The position numbers and the translations under genes are program-made. 64,000 nt of DNA from Macrocystis pyrifera. Lineage: Eukaryota; Sar; Phaeophyceae; Laminariales; Laminariaceae. The notes beneath the pieces are model-generated. The model ran no database searches and was not told the origin of the DNA. It saw only the letters and a list, made by a program, of their open reading frames with translations. This document shows positions 54,985 through 64,000 of this stretch, in pieces (within the stretch, counting starts at the first letter, position 1; each line of letters starts with the position of its first letter). The stretch covers positions 7,513,324 through 7,577,323 of the forward strand of contig JASSKH010000028.1 in NCBI GenBank assembly GCA_031763025.1, read 5' to 3'.

Positions 54985-55150
54985 TCACATGTGTTCCACG
55001 TTCCAAGTGCAACGGAACGATATAAACATATACATGACGCGCGCGCAGCATTTAACGTGACCCTTGGCAACATTGCAACGCTCTGCCAATGAATAGAGGG
55101 ATGGTTCATACCACTGCTGTATTTACTTCTCGCTTTTCGAAACCACCACA
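54985..55150 (+). repeat. Left edge of the inverted duplication (copy B)
   Basis: The reverse complement matches 20015-20160: GGTGGTATGAA…CCCTCT, GCGTTGCAAT, AAATGCTGC, CGCGCGTCA and TCCGTTGCACTTGGAA. Where copy A expands into CATA repeats, this copy has only TGTATGTATATA. Confidence 0.75.
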
Positions 55151-55410
55151 CTTTTTGGACTGCCTCTCCCGTTTGGGCGACAAATTTCTTAGATTGAGAG
55201 CTAGCTTGGTGTTTTTGTGCAGTGCAGCACTAAAAGGGATCAAGTTGGTTCAACTGGATATCAAAACGGTGTCATTACGCCTGTTTTCCCCTTTGGACCA
55301 TTGTGCGTTCATTTTTGTTCTGTTCTGTTTCGCTTCGTTTTGCTTCGTTTTGTTGTGATTTTGATAGTTTGGTATGTTCTTGCTTTGCGGTGATTATCGG
55401 ACGAAGTGAA

Positions 55411-55486
55411 CGCAGCGCAGCATCGGAGCTGGTGGACCGTATGGAGGCATGCAGGAGCTAAGGGTGACGCTTCCTCGTACAGCCAG
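55411..55486 (+). pseudogene. PPR motif, copy B
   Basis: AASELVDRMEACRS then a stop; the shifted frame continues GAKGDASSYSQ up to a donor, CAG|GTGAAT. Pairs with 19883-19963. Confidence 0.5.
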
Positions 55487-55682
55487 GTGAATGAGCGTGA
55501 AGAGCAAAGTTTATTTGTTCTTGATTGCTTTGTGACTGCTTCCCGCCGAATATTACGCCTGTCACCCCCGCCCGTTGCAAGCGTGTTGACATATTTTTAC
55601 GTTTTTTCCTCGTTTTCGCTGCCCTTCCCCCCGTCCTTGAGTCCCCCAACTCCCTACCTCCCTCACCCTCCCAGCCCCCCTC

Positions 55683-55688
55683 AATCCC

Positions 55689-55731
<43 letters not shown>
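55683..55731. repeat. Homopolymer C run of about 43-45
   Basis: One of the longest C runs in the window, after CTCAATCCCTC and before TGTCTCCGAACC. No retroposon sequence adjoins it. Confidence 0.9.
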
Positions 55732-56010
55732 TGTCTCCGAACCAACTCAACCCCGCTCCCACCCCGTCCCCTTAAACCCTAATCCTAACCTTATCCAAAC
55801 CCCCATCCCCTCCGCCCCTTCCGGTTAATATATTTGTACCCGTCCGGCACACCCCCTGACACCACCACCCACCAACAACCTAATCACACCGCCGCCACCA
55901 CCACCACCACCACAGGCAACGTTCCTCCTCGGTCGCAAGGGGCGCTGGCAGCGAACGTGTCTCGACCCTGGGACGCAGTCAAAGGGCGGGAGCGGGAGCC
56001 GCCCCGGACG

Positions 56011-56165
56011 CTCACAGCTTCGCCATGGCCATGGCCGCATGCGCCAGGGGTTGGCAGAGCCGCGGCAGGCCTTCCGACTCGTGGAAGAGCTGAAGCGGGA
56101 GGGGCGCGGCAGGAGGCCAAACACCGTCGTGCACAGCACACTCCTCGGCCTTTGCGAGGGGAAGC
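56011..56165 (+). pseudogene. PPR motif, copy B, frameshifted
   Basis: FAMAMAACARG, then in a shifted frame LAEPRQAFRLVEELKREGRG with RRPNTVVHSTLLGLCEG. Pairs with 18195-18345. Confidence 0.65.
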
Positions 56166-56319
56166 CGCTGCGGAACGGGGGGGGCCGCGGGAAATACAGC
56201 CACATCTGAGGGGGGGTGTGGGGTTGGTTTAGGGGTTGGAGTGGAGGCGGTAAGGCATGAGGGGTCGGGGTCGGGAGTGGGAGCGAACCAAAACGGGTTG
56301 GCTGTTGCGGGCAGGGAGG

Positions 56320-56976
56320 GGTGAAGGATGGTGGTGGTGACGATGGTGGTGTTTGGTGTTGGTGGTGATGATGATGGTGGTGGTGGTGGTGGTGGTGGTG
56401 TGGCCGTGAGATCGAGCATGGGGGAACGTTTGCCTAACGGCACGGTGGTGGATGTGGGGGCCATTGGAGGTATGGGCGAGGGAGAAGGAGGAGGGTATGT
56501 GGCGGATACAGCGTCGACGGCGGTGGCGGCGAAGATTTTGGGGGAGCGAGCTGCAGCAGATGGGAGAGACAGGGGGGGAAGGAGAGGTGGGTAGAGGGGG
56601 GGGATCTGGAGTGGGGTCAACAACCGGACGGGCTCATGAGGACCGAGATCTCACTCCTGCGCTAGATGACCGTCGCGGTAGGCGACTGCGTGCCTGGCAG
56701 GATGTCGTCCGAGCTCGTTGTACAGGCGTGCGTTGACGCCGGCCTTGCGGAGTCGGCCCTGAACATTTTCAGGGTGACGCGGCGATCATTGGAGTCTTCG
56801 GCCGCCGGGCGGGGAGGAGGAGAGGGGTGCCGGGGGTGGGGCGCGGGGTAGTTGGAGGGCGCAGCCTGGGCGGGCCACGTACAAGCTGATCTTGAGGACG
56901 GCGGCCGGGGACGGGGCGGCCGTGGCCGTGTTGTTGGAGAAGATAAAGAGTGCTGGAATGGCGTTGGATGAGGTGG
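56320..56976 (+). pseudogene. PPR motifs and linker, copy B
   Basis: A (GGT)n tract (56360-56400) is followed by a linker GERLPNGTVVDVGAIGGMGE that matches copy A (RERLPNGKVMDAGVIGGMGE). Next are SSELVVQACVDAGLAESALN with IFRV, and RATYKLILRTAAGDGAAVAV with LLEKIKSAGMALDEV. The order equals copy A at 18.0-17.35 kb. Confidence 0.65.
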
Positions 56977-57194
56977 GGGACGGGGAACGGGGGGAGGACC
57001 ACCAAAAACAAATTAAAACACCGCCAAACAGAGCGTGTCTAGCCGACGACCAATTCGACCTCGGTGTCGCAGTCATTTCCGAGGCTTTGGAACCTTGGCC
57101 GCGAGGTACCAATAACAGTAAAAGAGTGATCAGACAGGACCAGGGGAGGGCGATGACTCGGACGGGATGCAGCAGTAGCACCAGCAGCGGTGCC

Positions 57195-57470
57195 AGCGCT
57201 AGCAGAAAGCGCGAGCAGAAGCGAAAGCGGAAGCACCAGCGTCAGCGCCAGCGCCAGCAAGAGCACCAGAGCCAGCGGCAGCAGGAGCGCCAGCGCCAGC
57301 GGCAGCAGGAGCACCAGCGCCAGGGGCAGCAGGAGCACCAGCGCCAGGGGCAGCAGGAGCACCAGCGCCAGGGGCAGCAGGAGCACCAGCGCCAGCGGCA
57401 GCAGGAGCACCAGCGCCAGCGGCAGCAGGAGCGCCAGCGCCAACGTCAGCTCGAGCGCGAGCGCCAGAGG
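57195..57470 (+). repeat. 24-bp in-frame minisatellite
   Basis: Units of GGGGCAGCAGGAGCACCAGC plus GCCA encode QQEHQRQG, about nine times, between imperfect GCCAGCGCCAGC units. Unit length is a multiple of three, so the frame survives. Copy A lacks it. Confidence 0.85.
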
Positions 57471-57665
57471 CGGCGGCAGTAGCGACGGTGGACTGAGGCA
57501 GACGTCAAGCGGCCTGAGACATTTTTTTTCTCTTCTGGCCCGCGCGGGTCGGCAAGAAGAGCCCCTGGTCGTGGTGGAGGCGATGAGGATCAAGCATGGC
57601 GACGAACAGTTGGATGAAAGGTGTGAAGGAGGAAAAAAACATCCCTCTACTGCGATAACACACTA

Positions 57666-57770
57666 TTACGGGGGACCATAGTAAATAGGACCTACGGTAC
57701 ACACAAAAGCCTATACATTTTGCTTTTTTTACTAACAATATTTGGTCCTATTTACTATGGTCCCCTGTGA
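57666..57770 (+). mobile_element. MITE, 105 bp, TA target-site duplication (copy 3)
   Basis: TTACGGGGGACCATAGTAAA … TTTACTATGGTCCCCTGTGA, flanked by TA at 57664-57665 and 57771-57772. Interior as in copy 1. Confidence 0.9.
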
Positions 57771-58006
57771 TAGGTACTTTGCGTTATACTGTAGATACAT
57801 GCAGCGCGAGTGTTGTTGACCCTTTTGTGACTTGATTGTAGCGTAGAGACGAAAACAAAACGACGACTGAGTTGCGATACTATCAAGCGCTCATCAAGAG
57901 GGAAAGAGCGAGCAAGCCGTACGTACGTACGCACGAGTATCCATATGCCATCTACGCGCGAGTCGTGTTTACATCTCCTGTACCCTAGCAGCCCGGGCTA
58001 CTCGTA

Positions 58007-58107
58007 TTACGGAGGATCATAGTAAATAGGACCTACGGAACCCACAAAAACCTATATATTTACCTTTTTTTACTCATAATATCTGGTCCTACTATGGTCC
58101 CCCGTAA
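58007..58107 (+). mobile_element. MITE, 101 bp, TA target-site duplication (copy 4)
   Basis: TTACGGAGGATCATAGTAAA … CTATGGTCCCCCGTAA, flanked by TA at 58005-58006 and 58108-58109. The right arm has lost four bases (TTTA). Confidence 0.88.
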
Positions 58108-58469
58108 TAGCATGTTGCTGCTGTTCCGTGTGGAGGATGCTGTAATATTTTCCGCTTTCAACCATTGTTTCGCTCCGAAGCCCCAAAGAGGTAACTATGA
58201 ATACCCTCTACCAGTTACTGTATATCGTACCCACCCTAGCGAAACCAGGTAGGTGTTAACCTAGGGTCATCTACTTTGGAAACTATTTGTTTGCCCGATT
58301 CGCCTTGATTTGACAGAAAACGGTACTACGGTATTGTTTCGCATCTGTGGACCGTACATTACAGGGGAAATCCGCCACAGAAAACATGATTTATCGGCAG
58401 TGCTCATTAGTCAAGGCAATACCGTCTATCAACCGGCCACGCCCCCTTCCCCCCGCCTCCTTCGCCCTC

Positions 58470-58503
<34 letters not shown>

Positions 58504-58507
58504 TCTT

Positions 58508-58575
58508 GGTCTGTGGTCATACAACTATGGCCATGCATGACATGGTTCCCCCCCCTTCCCCCAATGAGTACACCC
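58508..58575 (+). mobile_element. C-tailed retroposon, 3'-end fragment (copy 10)
   Basis: GGTCATACAACTATGGCCAT and GCATGACATG, a C run, then AATGAGTACACCCC. A C run of about 30 lies just upstream (58470-58500). Confidence 0.65.
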
Positions 58576-58681
58576 CTCCTTCCCCCCCCGTACCCTGTCC
58601 CCTTTTTGGCCCCTGTTCCATCCCGTTTCGGTTCCCATGTACTACCAAAACTTGACAAAAAAAAAGATTAACCTGCGGGGG

Positions 58682-58800
58682 GGACGTTGTCTGTAGGTTT
58701 ACATCGGGGGGGGGCCAGGACTTTCGTGTCTGCCGCACACGCCTGTGCTTCCGCCGAGAAAGGGTCCGTCATCCAGGTTTTGCAGTCGAAGGCGGCGGTG
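58682..58800 (+). pseudogene. PPR motif, copy B
   Basis: SVGLHRGGARTFVSAAHACA followed by SAEKGSVIQVLQSK. Pairs with 13290-13455 of copy A and marks the last colinear block. Confidence 0.6.
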
Positions 58801-60035
58801 ACGTCATCGGACGGGTACGTTCCGTTCCTGTCTCCGGGGCCGATGTGGAACATGCGACACTCACTCCGCTCCGGCCTGGGCGACGGCGGGACTCTGGTGG
58901 CTAGCAGTGATAGAGGTCCGCAGCGTGCACGGCCGGGAAAGGACGCACGCCGCGGCGGTCGGCGACGGGGCTAAGGAGGAAGCAAAGGCCCTCAGCGCCG
59001 TGGCGACCCTCCAGGATGTGGACGAGGGTGCGGGGGGAGATGGGGATGGGGGCGGGGTTGAGGGCGGGTAGGAGATGGTGGATCCGTCGGTGCACTGGCA
59101 GGTGAGCGAGGCGAGGTGTCGAGGTCTAAGGTCTGGCTATAAAAGAATACCTACGTGTATAGCTGGTCTAGGTGTCTGGTGCTTTTTATCAGGCCGGAAC
59201 GAGGTGCGGAAGGTTGAACACGAAGCAGGAGGCTCGATCGAGCCGCTCGAGCTAAGTGTTTCATTGCGGTACTTCGTGCGTAGTTAAACGTCGGCGCCGT
59301 GTCGATTTCCTCACGAGGTATCAAGTATCAACTGTGTATTGAGATCTTCCACCCGGTATCGTTGTCGTCAAAAACAAAAAGGAAAAGGTCGGCAGCGGAG
59401 CGTGAGGTTCCAACCTCTCCCCGCGCGGGGTTATCATTGGCCGTGGAAGCGGGAGGGCGGTATCATATCGTGCCCCCCCCCCCCCACCCCCCAGTAGGCT
59501 GGGGTGGTACGCAAGAGAAGGGAACATAGTAGTTGGCTGGTAGCGCGACTGCTGTGCTAAATATGCGCTGCTGTCCCTGTCTGGTGGACAGGCTGCGAGC
59601 CGCATTCGACTGGTTCCCTCGACCGACTCTGCTCCTTGCTGCATGCGCGAGCGACACTATCGGGATGTTGGGCGACGGTCGAATATTACGGCCACGGGCG
59701 CACGGGCGCACTCGCGCACACCTTTACTCGTGCACACTATAAAGCGCTGTTCGTATCCCACCTCAGGGCACTCGCAAACAATTAACACAAAACATGTCGT
59801 ATACAGTTTTTGTTGAATGTACTGTAGTAGTGAATGAAACACATTTCTCCAAATGAAAACCTTAATATTTCCCCCCCCCCCCCCCCGCGCCCCCTCCTTG
59901 CCCTACCCCCCACCGACCTCACCGGCTTCCTCCCCTTTTTCCGGCGACGAAAAACACGTCACCCAAAACACAAGGAAAACAAAACAACAACGAAACACAA
60001 TTTAGTGCCGCAGGCTGAAGGACTACCGGACAGAC

Positions 60036-60170
60036 ATGCACGCGTCCCTGCACTGCGGCGCGTGGGAACCCGCTCTGGCGCTGTGGTCCGAGCGCGGGGA
60101 GGGATCAACCTCACAGGCTGCCTCCCTGCACCCGCACCTACGCTGCCGCATTGCACGCCTGCTGCGCCAC
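60036..60170 (+). pseudogene. PPR-like fragment
   Basis: MHASLHCGAWEPALALWSER in one frame and PAPTYAAALHACCATSG in another; helix-pair spacing resembles PPR. No partner in copy A was found. Confidence 0.35.
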
Positions 60171-60670
60171 GTCTGGGGCTTAAGCGTGTCGCTCATCTCG
60201 TTTCTGTGTTTTGGCGTAGGGGGGGTGGAGGCACATCTTGCGTGGAACGTATCAACCGGGCCTTGGAATTCATTTGCACGAACCATCGCTTATAGTATGA
60301 CTGTTTTTGGACACTGAGAGTAAGTATTGAGCGTGCCAGCCGTCTTACTTTTGGTTTCCGACTGGCGTGTGCTCAGGCCGAACACGATTTCGAGGAATTC
60401 GATATTCAGCGCCACCCGTCTGCACCTGGTCTGTCTTGATTTGTTGCCCGCCATCATCGTGAACGCGAACGTACATATCCAAGGCCGTTCAAAACATTGT
60501 TGCATGCTTTGGGGGGGGGGGGGGGGGGGGGGTTCGCCCCCATCTCGTACACAGCTGAGCGGCACACGCGCGCGCCAACTACTTTCTTGCAGACGCACGG
60601 GTGATGACGAGCTACTCACCGTGGTAGGGTGTCTGGTCCGCGCCACGGTAGTGCCGCGACATACGGAAGT

Positions 60671-60858
60671 GGGGGTGCACTCATGATCATGCATGGCCGT
60701 AGTCGTGTGACCATAGGCCCTGTCATCCCTACAATACCGGGACGGAGCACGTCGGGTTTTGACCGACCAGGCAGACATTGCTTGCACCAAGCGCAGAGCG
60801 AGACGTGAGGTATTCGGCGAGTCGCATGAGGGGTGAGCTGCATCCTACTAAGACCCGC
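60671..60858 (-). mobile_element. C-tailed retroposon, 5'-truncated copy 11
   Basis: TGCACTCATGATCATGCATG, CACGTCGGGTTTTGACCGAC, CAGGCAGACATTGCTTGCAC and GAGCTGCATCCTACTAAGAC (plus strand), tail towards 60671. Confidence 0.8.
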
Positions 60859-60868
60859 TTGAGGGGAG

Positions 60869-60916
60869 GCGGGGGGTGTACTCATGCTACACGGCCGTAG
60901 TCGTACGACCACATAG
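60869..60916 (-). mobile_element. C-tailed retroposon, 3'-end fragment (copy 12)
   Basis: GGGGGGTGTACTCATGCTAC, ACGGCCGTAGTCGTACGACC and ACATAG, directly beside copy 11 in the same orientation. Confidence 0.7.
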
Positions 60917-60919
60917 AGG

Positions 60920-63360
60920 GGGGCGTATTCCGTTGTTTGCTTGCCTTGGTCATTTGACCATTGACCACGCATTCCTTTCCAGAAGGAGCACCAAGCGGTA
61001 TACAGGCGGGATGGGGGGGGGGGGGGTCTTCTTGACCCATATATTGACGGACTGACGTGAGGGACTCCTCCTTTTACTGAGGGTGTACCCAATATATTTG
61101 CTGTCTCATTTCCTACTTCCCACTCAATATCCTTGCAGCCGAAATCGTGAGTTCTGCTATTTATGTGCTCGCCACCTTGTGCGAAGTACAGACAATACCT
61201 GTACTCGTAGTACTGTTGTATTCCCAAGGTTACTGGCGTCGTCTTGAAAGCAAATGCCCACATAAACGTGTCGGACTAAAATGTGACCGTAACTCGGCTG
61301 ATTCGCCATCAAACGTTGTGATACGGGCGTCTTTTTACGCCAATTGGCGGGAGAAAATCAGCTCAAGAATCAACAAACCAAACAAAGAAGATGCCGTTTC
61401 TTGTCACACGGTTGTATTCGTAACGTGTACCAGGCACCGGTTTCGTTTTTCGCTGGTCGATACGCCCTTCGCTTTTTGAACGGCATAGACCTTAAAATTT
61501 CTATTGGATGGTTTGTGGGGTTTTCGTTTTTATTTTACTTACCAAAACCTCATGCATCGGGTTTTTACCTTGCGTCACCCCGCCATCCCACGTCCGAACG
61601 CCTCCGACTGGGAACCTTGGTGTACACCGCCGATTTCTTACGATTTCTTACCTGGGCTGGACGTATTTTTGGGGGCTGAAAAAAAAGGGTGCATACATCT
61701 ACGCTGACTTGTTCAGTATAGAACGGCCCCCGAATCTCTTCGTGTTTTATTCCTGCCAATCTCATGAAATAATGGGCATACTTTATCAAGAGCGTACACC
61801 CAGATGGCAGCCTAGCAGCGTGTCACTGCTTTGCTTGATTTCAGCCAACGATATCTACCGTCACGGCGTATCTGTTGGTTGGGCGGAGCAAGCAACATAC
61901 ATGCGCATCCAAAATAGTATCCGTTACCCCTCAACTCGTACTTTTGGCGCCGTGGGGGATGAGACCGGCAAAACATCGAAAACCGCATCCATCCACCCAT
62001 GAAAAGAAACCATGCAACTTGCGATCAACGCGTCAATGCATTTCTAAGCACGTCGTCTTCGGTCGCTGGGTGCTCGAGAGCACGGGGGTTGGCCAAAAAG
62101 TCAATGAAAATCGACGAGCAGTTGGAACATGCTTGTTACTGCTTACCCCTTTTTTGTGCGATAAAAAACCAAGTTGCGGTGAGGAAAAGGGGAAACACCG
62201 ACCGTATGTATGACCACGGTTTTTCCTAAAAAGACGCCAAGCGTAGAAGATCATACTGAACAAGCTGACACAAGTACCAGAGGTGTGGTGACGATACAAA
62301 AAAAAGGGCCGCGAAAGGCGTCACCAGCAGCGACGTTCAGCTCGATGATAAAAAGCAAAAAATTATGAGAGGCAAGTAAAGTACGTCGTCGTGATATGTG
62401 ATGACAACGTCATTACACCATGCACGCCTCACCACCAATACCATGGTACATACAGCATGTGAAGATACGTCGACGGTATGCGGTATGGGTTGTGCAGGTG
62501 CCTTGCTCGAAAAAATGTTGTGACCTGTGGGCGAGCCGCGAAATCGTTGTGGCTGCACCTCTTAATTTACAGTAGTACGAAACGTGTCATCTGTTCGAAC
62601 ACACAGCAAGCTGTGGCGTAGTGCCATTTGCCAGGTGGATGGCAGACGAGTCATGCACGCGCGCAGAGGCCATCAAGCACGAAAAAAGGTGACGTATATT
62701 TCGCAAACCGGGGCTAACATGTCCCTCGCCCTTCTCGTGTGAACACTTCAGTCAACAGACTGCGTGATCGAATGGAGTGGCACATAGGCCCCACGCTCGA
62801 ACAGAACACGGCACACGGCCAAACGCGCTCGCGAAGGAGACGTAAACACGTCGGGAAATGTTGCACCCCCTCTTCTTCGCCATCATGACTTCTTTTTTGT
62901 AATATGTTTTACAAAGTAGTCTTCCATCACTTATCAAAGCGCCCGAGACCCCAGCCCGCATGCCACCGTGCGCACGCACATACAGACACGCACCGCTGCC
63001 AAAGCAGTACAGTACCGGCATCCGCTCTACCCGCAAAGTTCTTCATTACCCAAGAACAGAAATCGGCGGCAAGAGTCTCCCCAACTAAATTTGAGACGAC
63101 AAAATCAACAATTGTTACTTGCATATATGCGTACAAAATTCCGCGGGCGCCGATGCAGTGTGAGCATCACCAGAACCGCACTATCTGGAACTCTGGTATG
63201 CCGGCACGCCAGGACTCGCTGTCCTGAGCAACGGCTGCTCGCTCCCTGGTGGGGCACAACAGGACGCAGCATTTTATACAAAAAACGGTGGAGGTAGACT
63301 GCCCCATACAAAAAACCTGAGCCCGTGGCGCACGCTCTCGATCTTCCTCCACGTCCCCCC
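60920..63360. other. No gene recognised
   Basis: Frames of up to 164 codons (61508-62002) overlap others and show no domain or splice support. Confidence 0.4.
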
Positions 63361-63368
63361 CAACCGCA

Positions 63369-63495
63369 CAACGTCTGCCTGGTCGGTGAAAACCCGACGT
63401 GTTCTGTCCCGGCATTGTATATAGGGATGCGCGGGTCGATGGCCTTACGATTACTGCTGTACGGCCATGCATGACATGAGTAGACCCCCCCCCCC
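63369..63495 (+). mobile_element. C-tailed retroposon, 5'-truncated copy 13
   Basis: ACGTCTGCCTGGTCGGTGAA, AACCCGACGTGTTCTGTCCC, GGCATTGTATATAGGGATGC and GGCCATGCATGACATGAGTA, then a C tail. Confidence 0.78.
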
Positions 63496-64000
63496 ATCCC
63501 TCCCTCCCTGTCCCCCCCCCCCCCCCCCCCGCCCGGCATCTCCCTCCCCCCCCCCTCCTCGTCGTTCGGCTTCTTCCGCTAAGTTATCAACAAGGGGGGA
63601 GGGAGTAGAGTGGGGCCGACCCCGAACGGTTTCTAGCCAGGGCTGCCAGCGAAAACTCCCAACTATACGGGACTACCCAAGCAAACAAACAAAAACGCTA
63701 TGTACGAGTACAAACAAATGCGCCATACGAACGGAAAATATACCGTATTTTTGGCACGGGTCATACCAGAAAGAGGTCAGAGTCAACACCCGGACGCCTA
63801 TATAATATCAACAAAAAACAAAACAAGCGCACACCCGAAACACTTCCTGGGGCAGGACGAAATCATCGAAAAAAAGGCCGGAAATGTGTGCCGATACCAC
63901 CACCAGGTTATGACGAAGTACGAGCGATAAAAACGTACCGGGTACGACTACGTATCGTGTTACGGGATGCACCACAGAAAACGACACGAAACAGTAAAAA
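63496..64000. other. No gene recognised
   Basis: C-rich low-complexity DNA to about 63560, then AT-rich unique sequence. Confidence 0.4.

Larger units (their letters stand above)
49840..60250 (+). pseudogene. Decayed PPR-repeat locus, copy B
   Basis: PPR-like units on the plus strand at about 49840-49906, 51399-51697, 53115-53320, 55411-55486, 56011-56165, 56640-56976, 58682-58800 and 60036-60170. Examples are TYNAVISGCSSRRW with VLQVMEKMEAE, SYSPVIEVCGRDSRWETVLN, LDTMGRLGIAPDRLCYRHAV and GRATYKLILRTAAGDGAAVA with VLLEKIKSAGMALDEVG. Several units change frame in mid-motif or meet a stop. The segment 55.0-58.9 kb is an inverted duplicate of copy A. Insertions include a retroposon (51.77 kb), two MITEs (57.67 and 58.01 kb), a 24-bp minisatellite and long C runs. 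If functional it would bind organellar RNA, but decay is the simpler reading. Confidence 0.65.

Noticed and set aside
55771-55800. Telomere-like TAAACCCTAATCCTAACC
   Set aside because: Only two degenerate units within C-rich DNA; not a telomeric tract.
57039-57593. Leu-rich minus-strand frame opposite the 24-bp minisatellite
   Set aside because: Antisense of the QQEHQRQG repeat; no independent evidence.
1-64000. CRISPR arrays, prokaryotic operons, integrated virus genes
   Set aside because: No repeat-spacer array, no closely packed intact genes, and no capsid, polymerase or integrase motif was recognised in any frame.

Overview
The window is eukaryotic nuclear DNA. Its genes carry spliceosomal introns, its intergenic DNA is packed with simple repeats, homopolymers and decayed mobile elements, and no operon or bacterial layout is visible. 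The protein content fits a stramenopile, most likely a brown alga: ankyrin proteins with a basic tail containing AWRRRG and VMCR, a PPR-type organellar RNA-binding family, a very large coiled-coil protein, and mostly phase-0 introns of 0.3-1.6 kb. No rRNA, convincing tRNA or diagnostic marker gene is present, so the lineage is an inference.

Layout. 0-3.5 kb: tandem repeats, retroposon fragments and one exon-like stretch. 3.7-5.2 kb (-): ankyrin gene 1, with two homopolymer frameshifts. 5.4-12.6 kb: no convincing gene, but minisatellites, a striking CCATGG-rich array (9.06-10.95 kb) split by another repeat family, and retroposon fragments. 13.0-20.0 kb (-): decayed PPR locus (copy A), carrying three retroposon insertions and ending at a 0.9-kb CATA microsatellite. 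21-25.3 kb: mosaic of tandem duplications. 26.1-39.4 kb (-): one giant coiled-coil gene of at least eight exons, about 2,440 codons recognised. 39.5-46.8 kb: duplicated non-coding DNA, a MITE and a repeat family shared with 7 kb. 47.16-48.81 kb (+): intact ankyrin gene 2, paralogue of gene 1. 49.8-60.2 kb (+): decayed PPR locus (copy B) with MITE, retroposon and minisatellite insertions. 61-64 kb: no gene recognised.

The main structural story is an inverted duplication: the PPR segment at about 13.3-20.2 kb (-) is colinear with 55.0-58.9 kb (+). Insertions can be dated relative to it, since the three retroposon copies in A are absent from B. Two mobile families are defined here from the sequence alone: a 5'-truncated retroposon with a C-rich 3' tail (13 copies) and a roughly 105-bp MITE with TA target-site duplications (4 copies). 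Only the two ankyrin genes and the coiled-coil gene look protein-coding with confidence.
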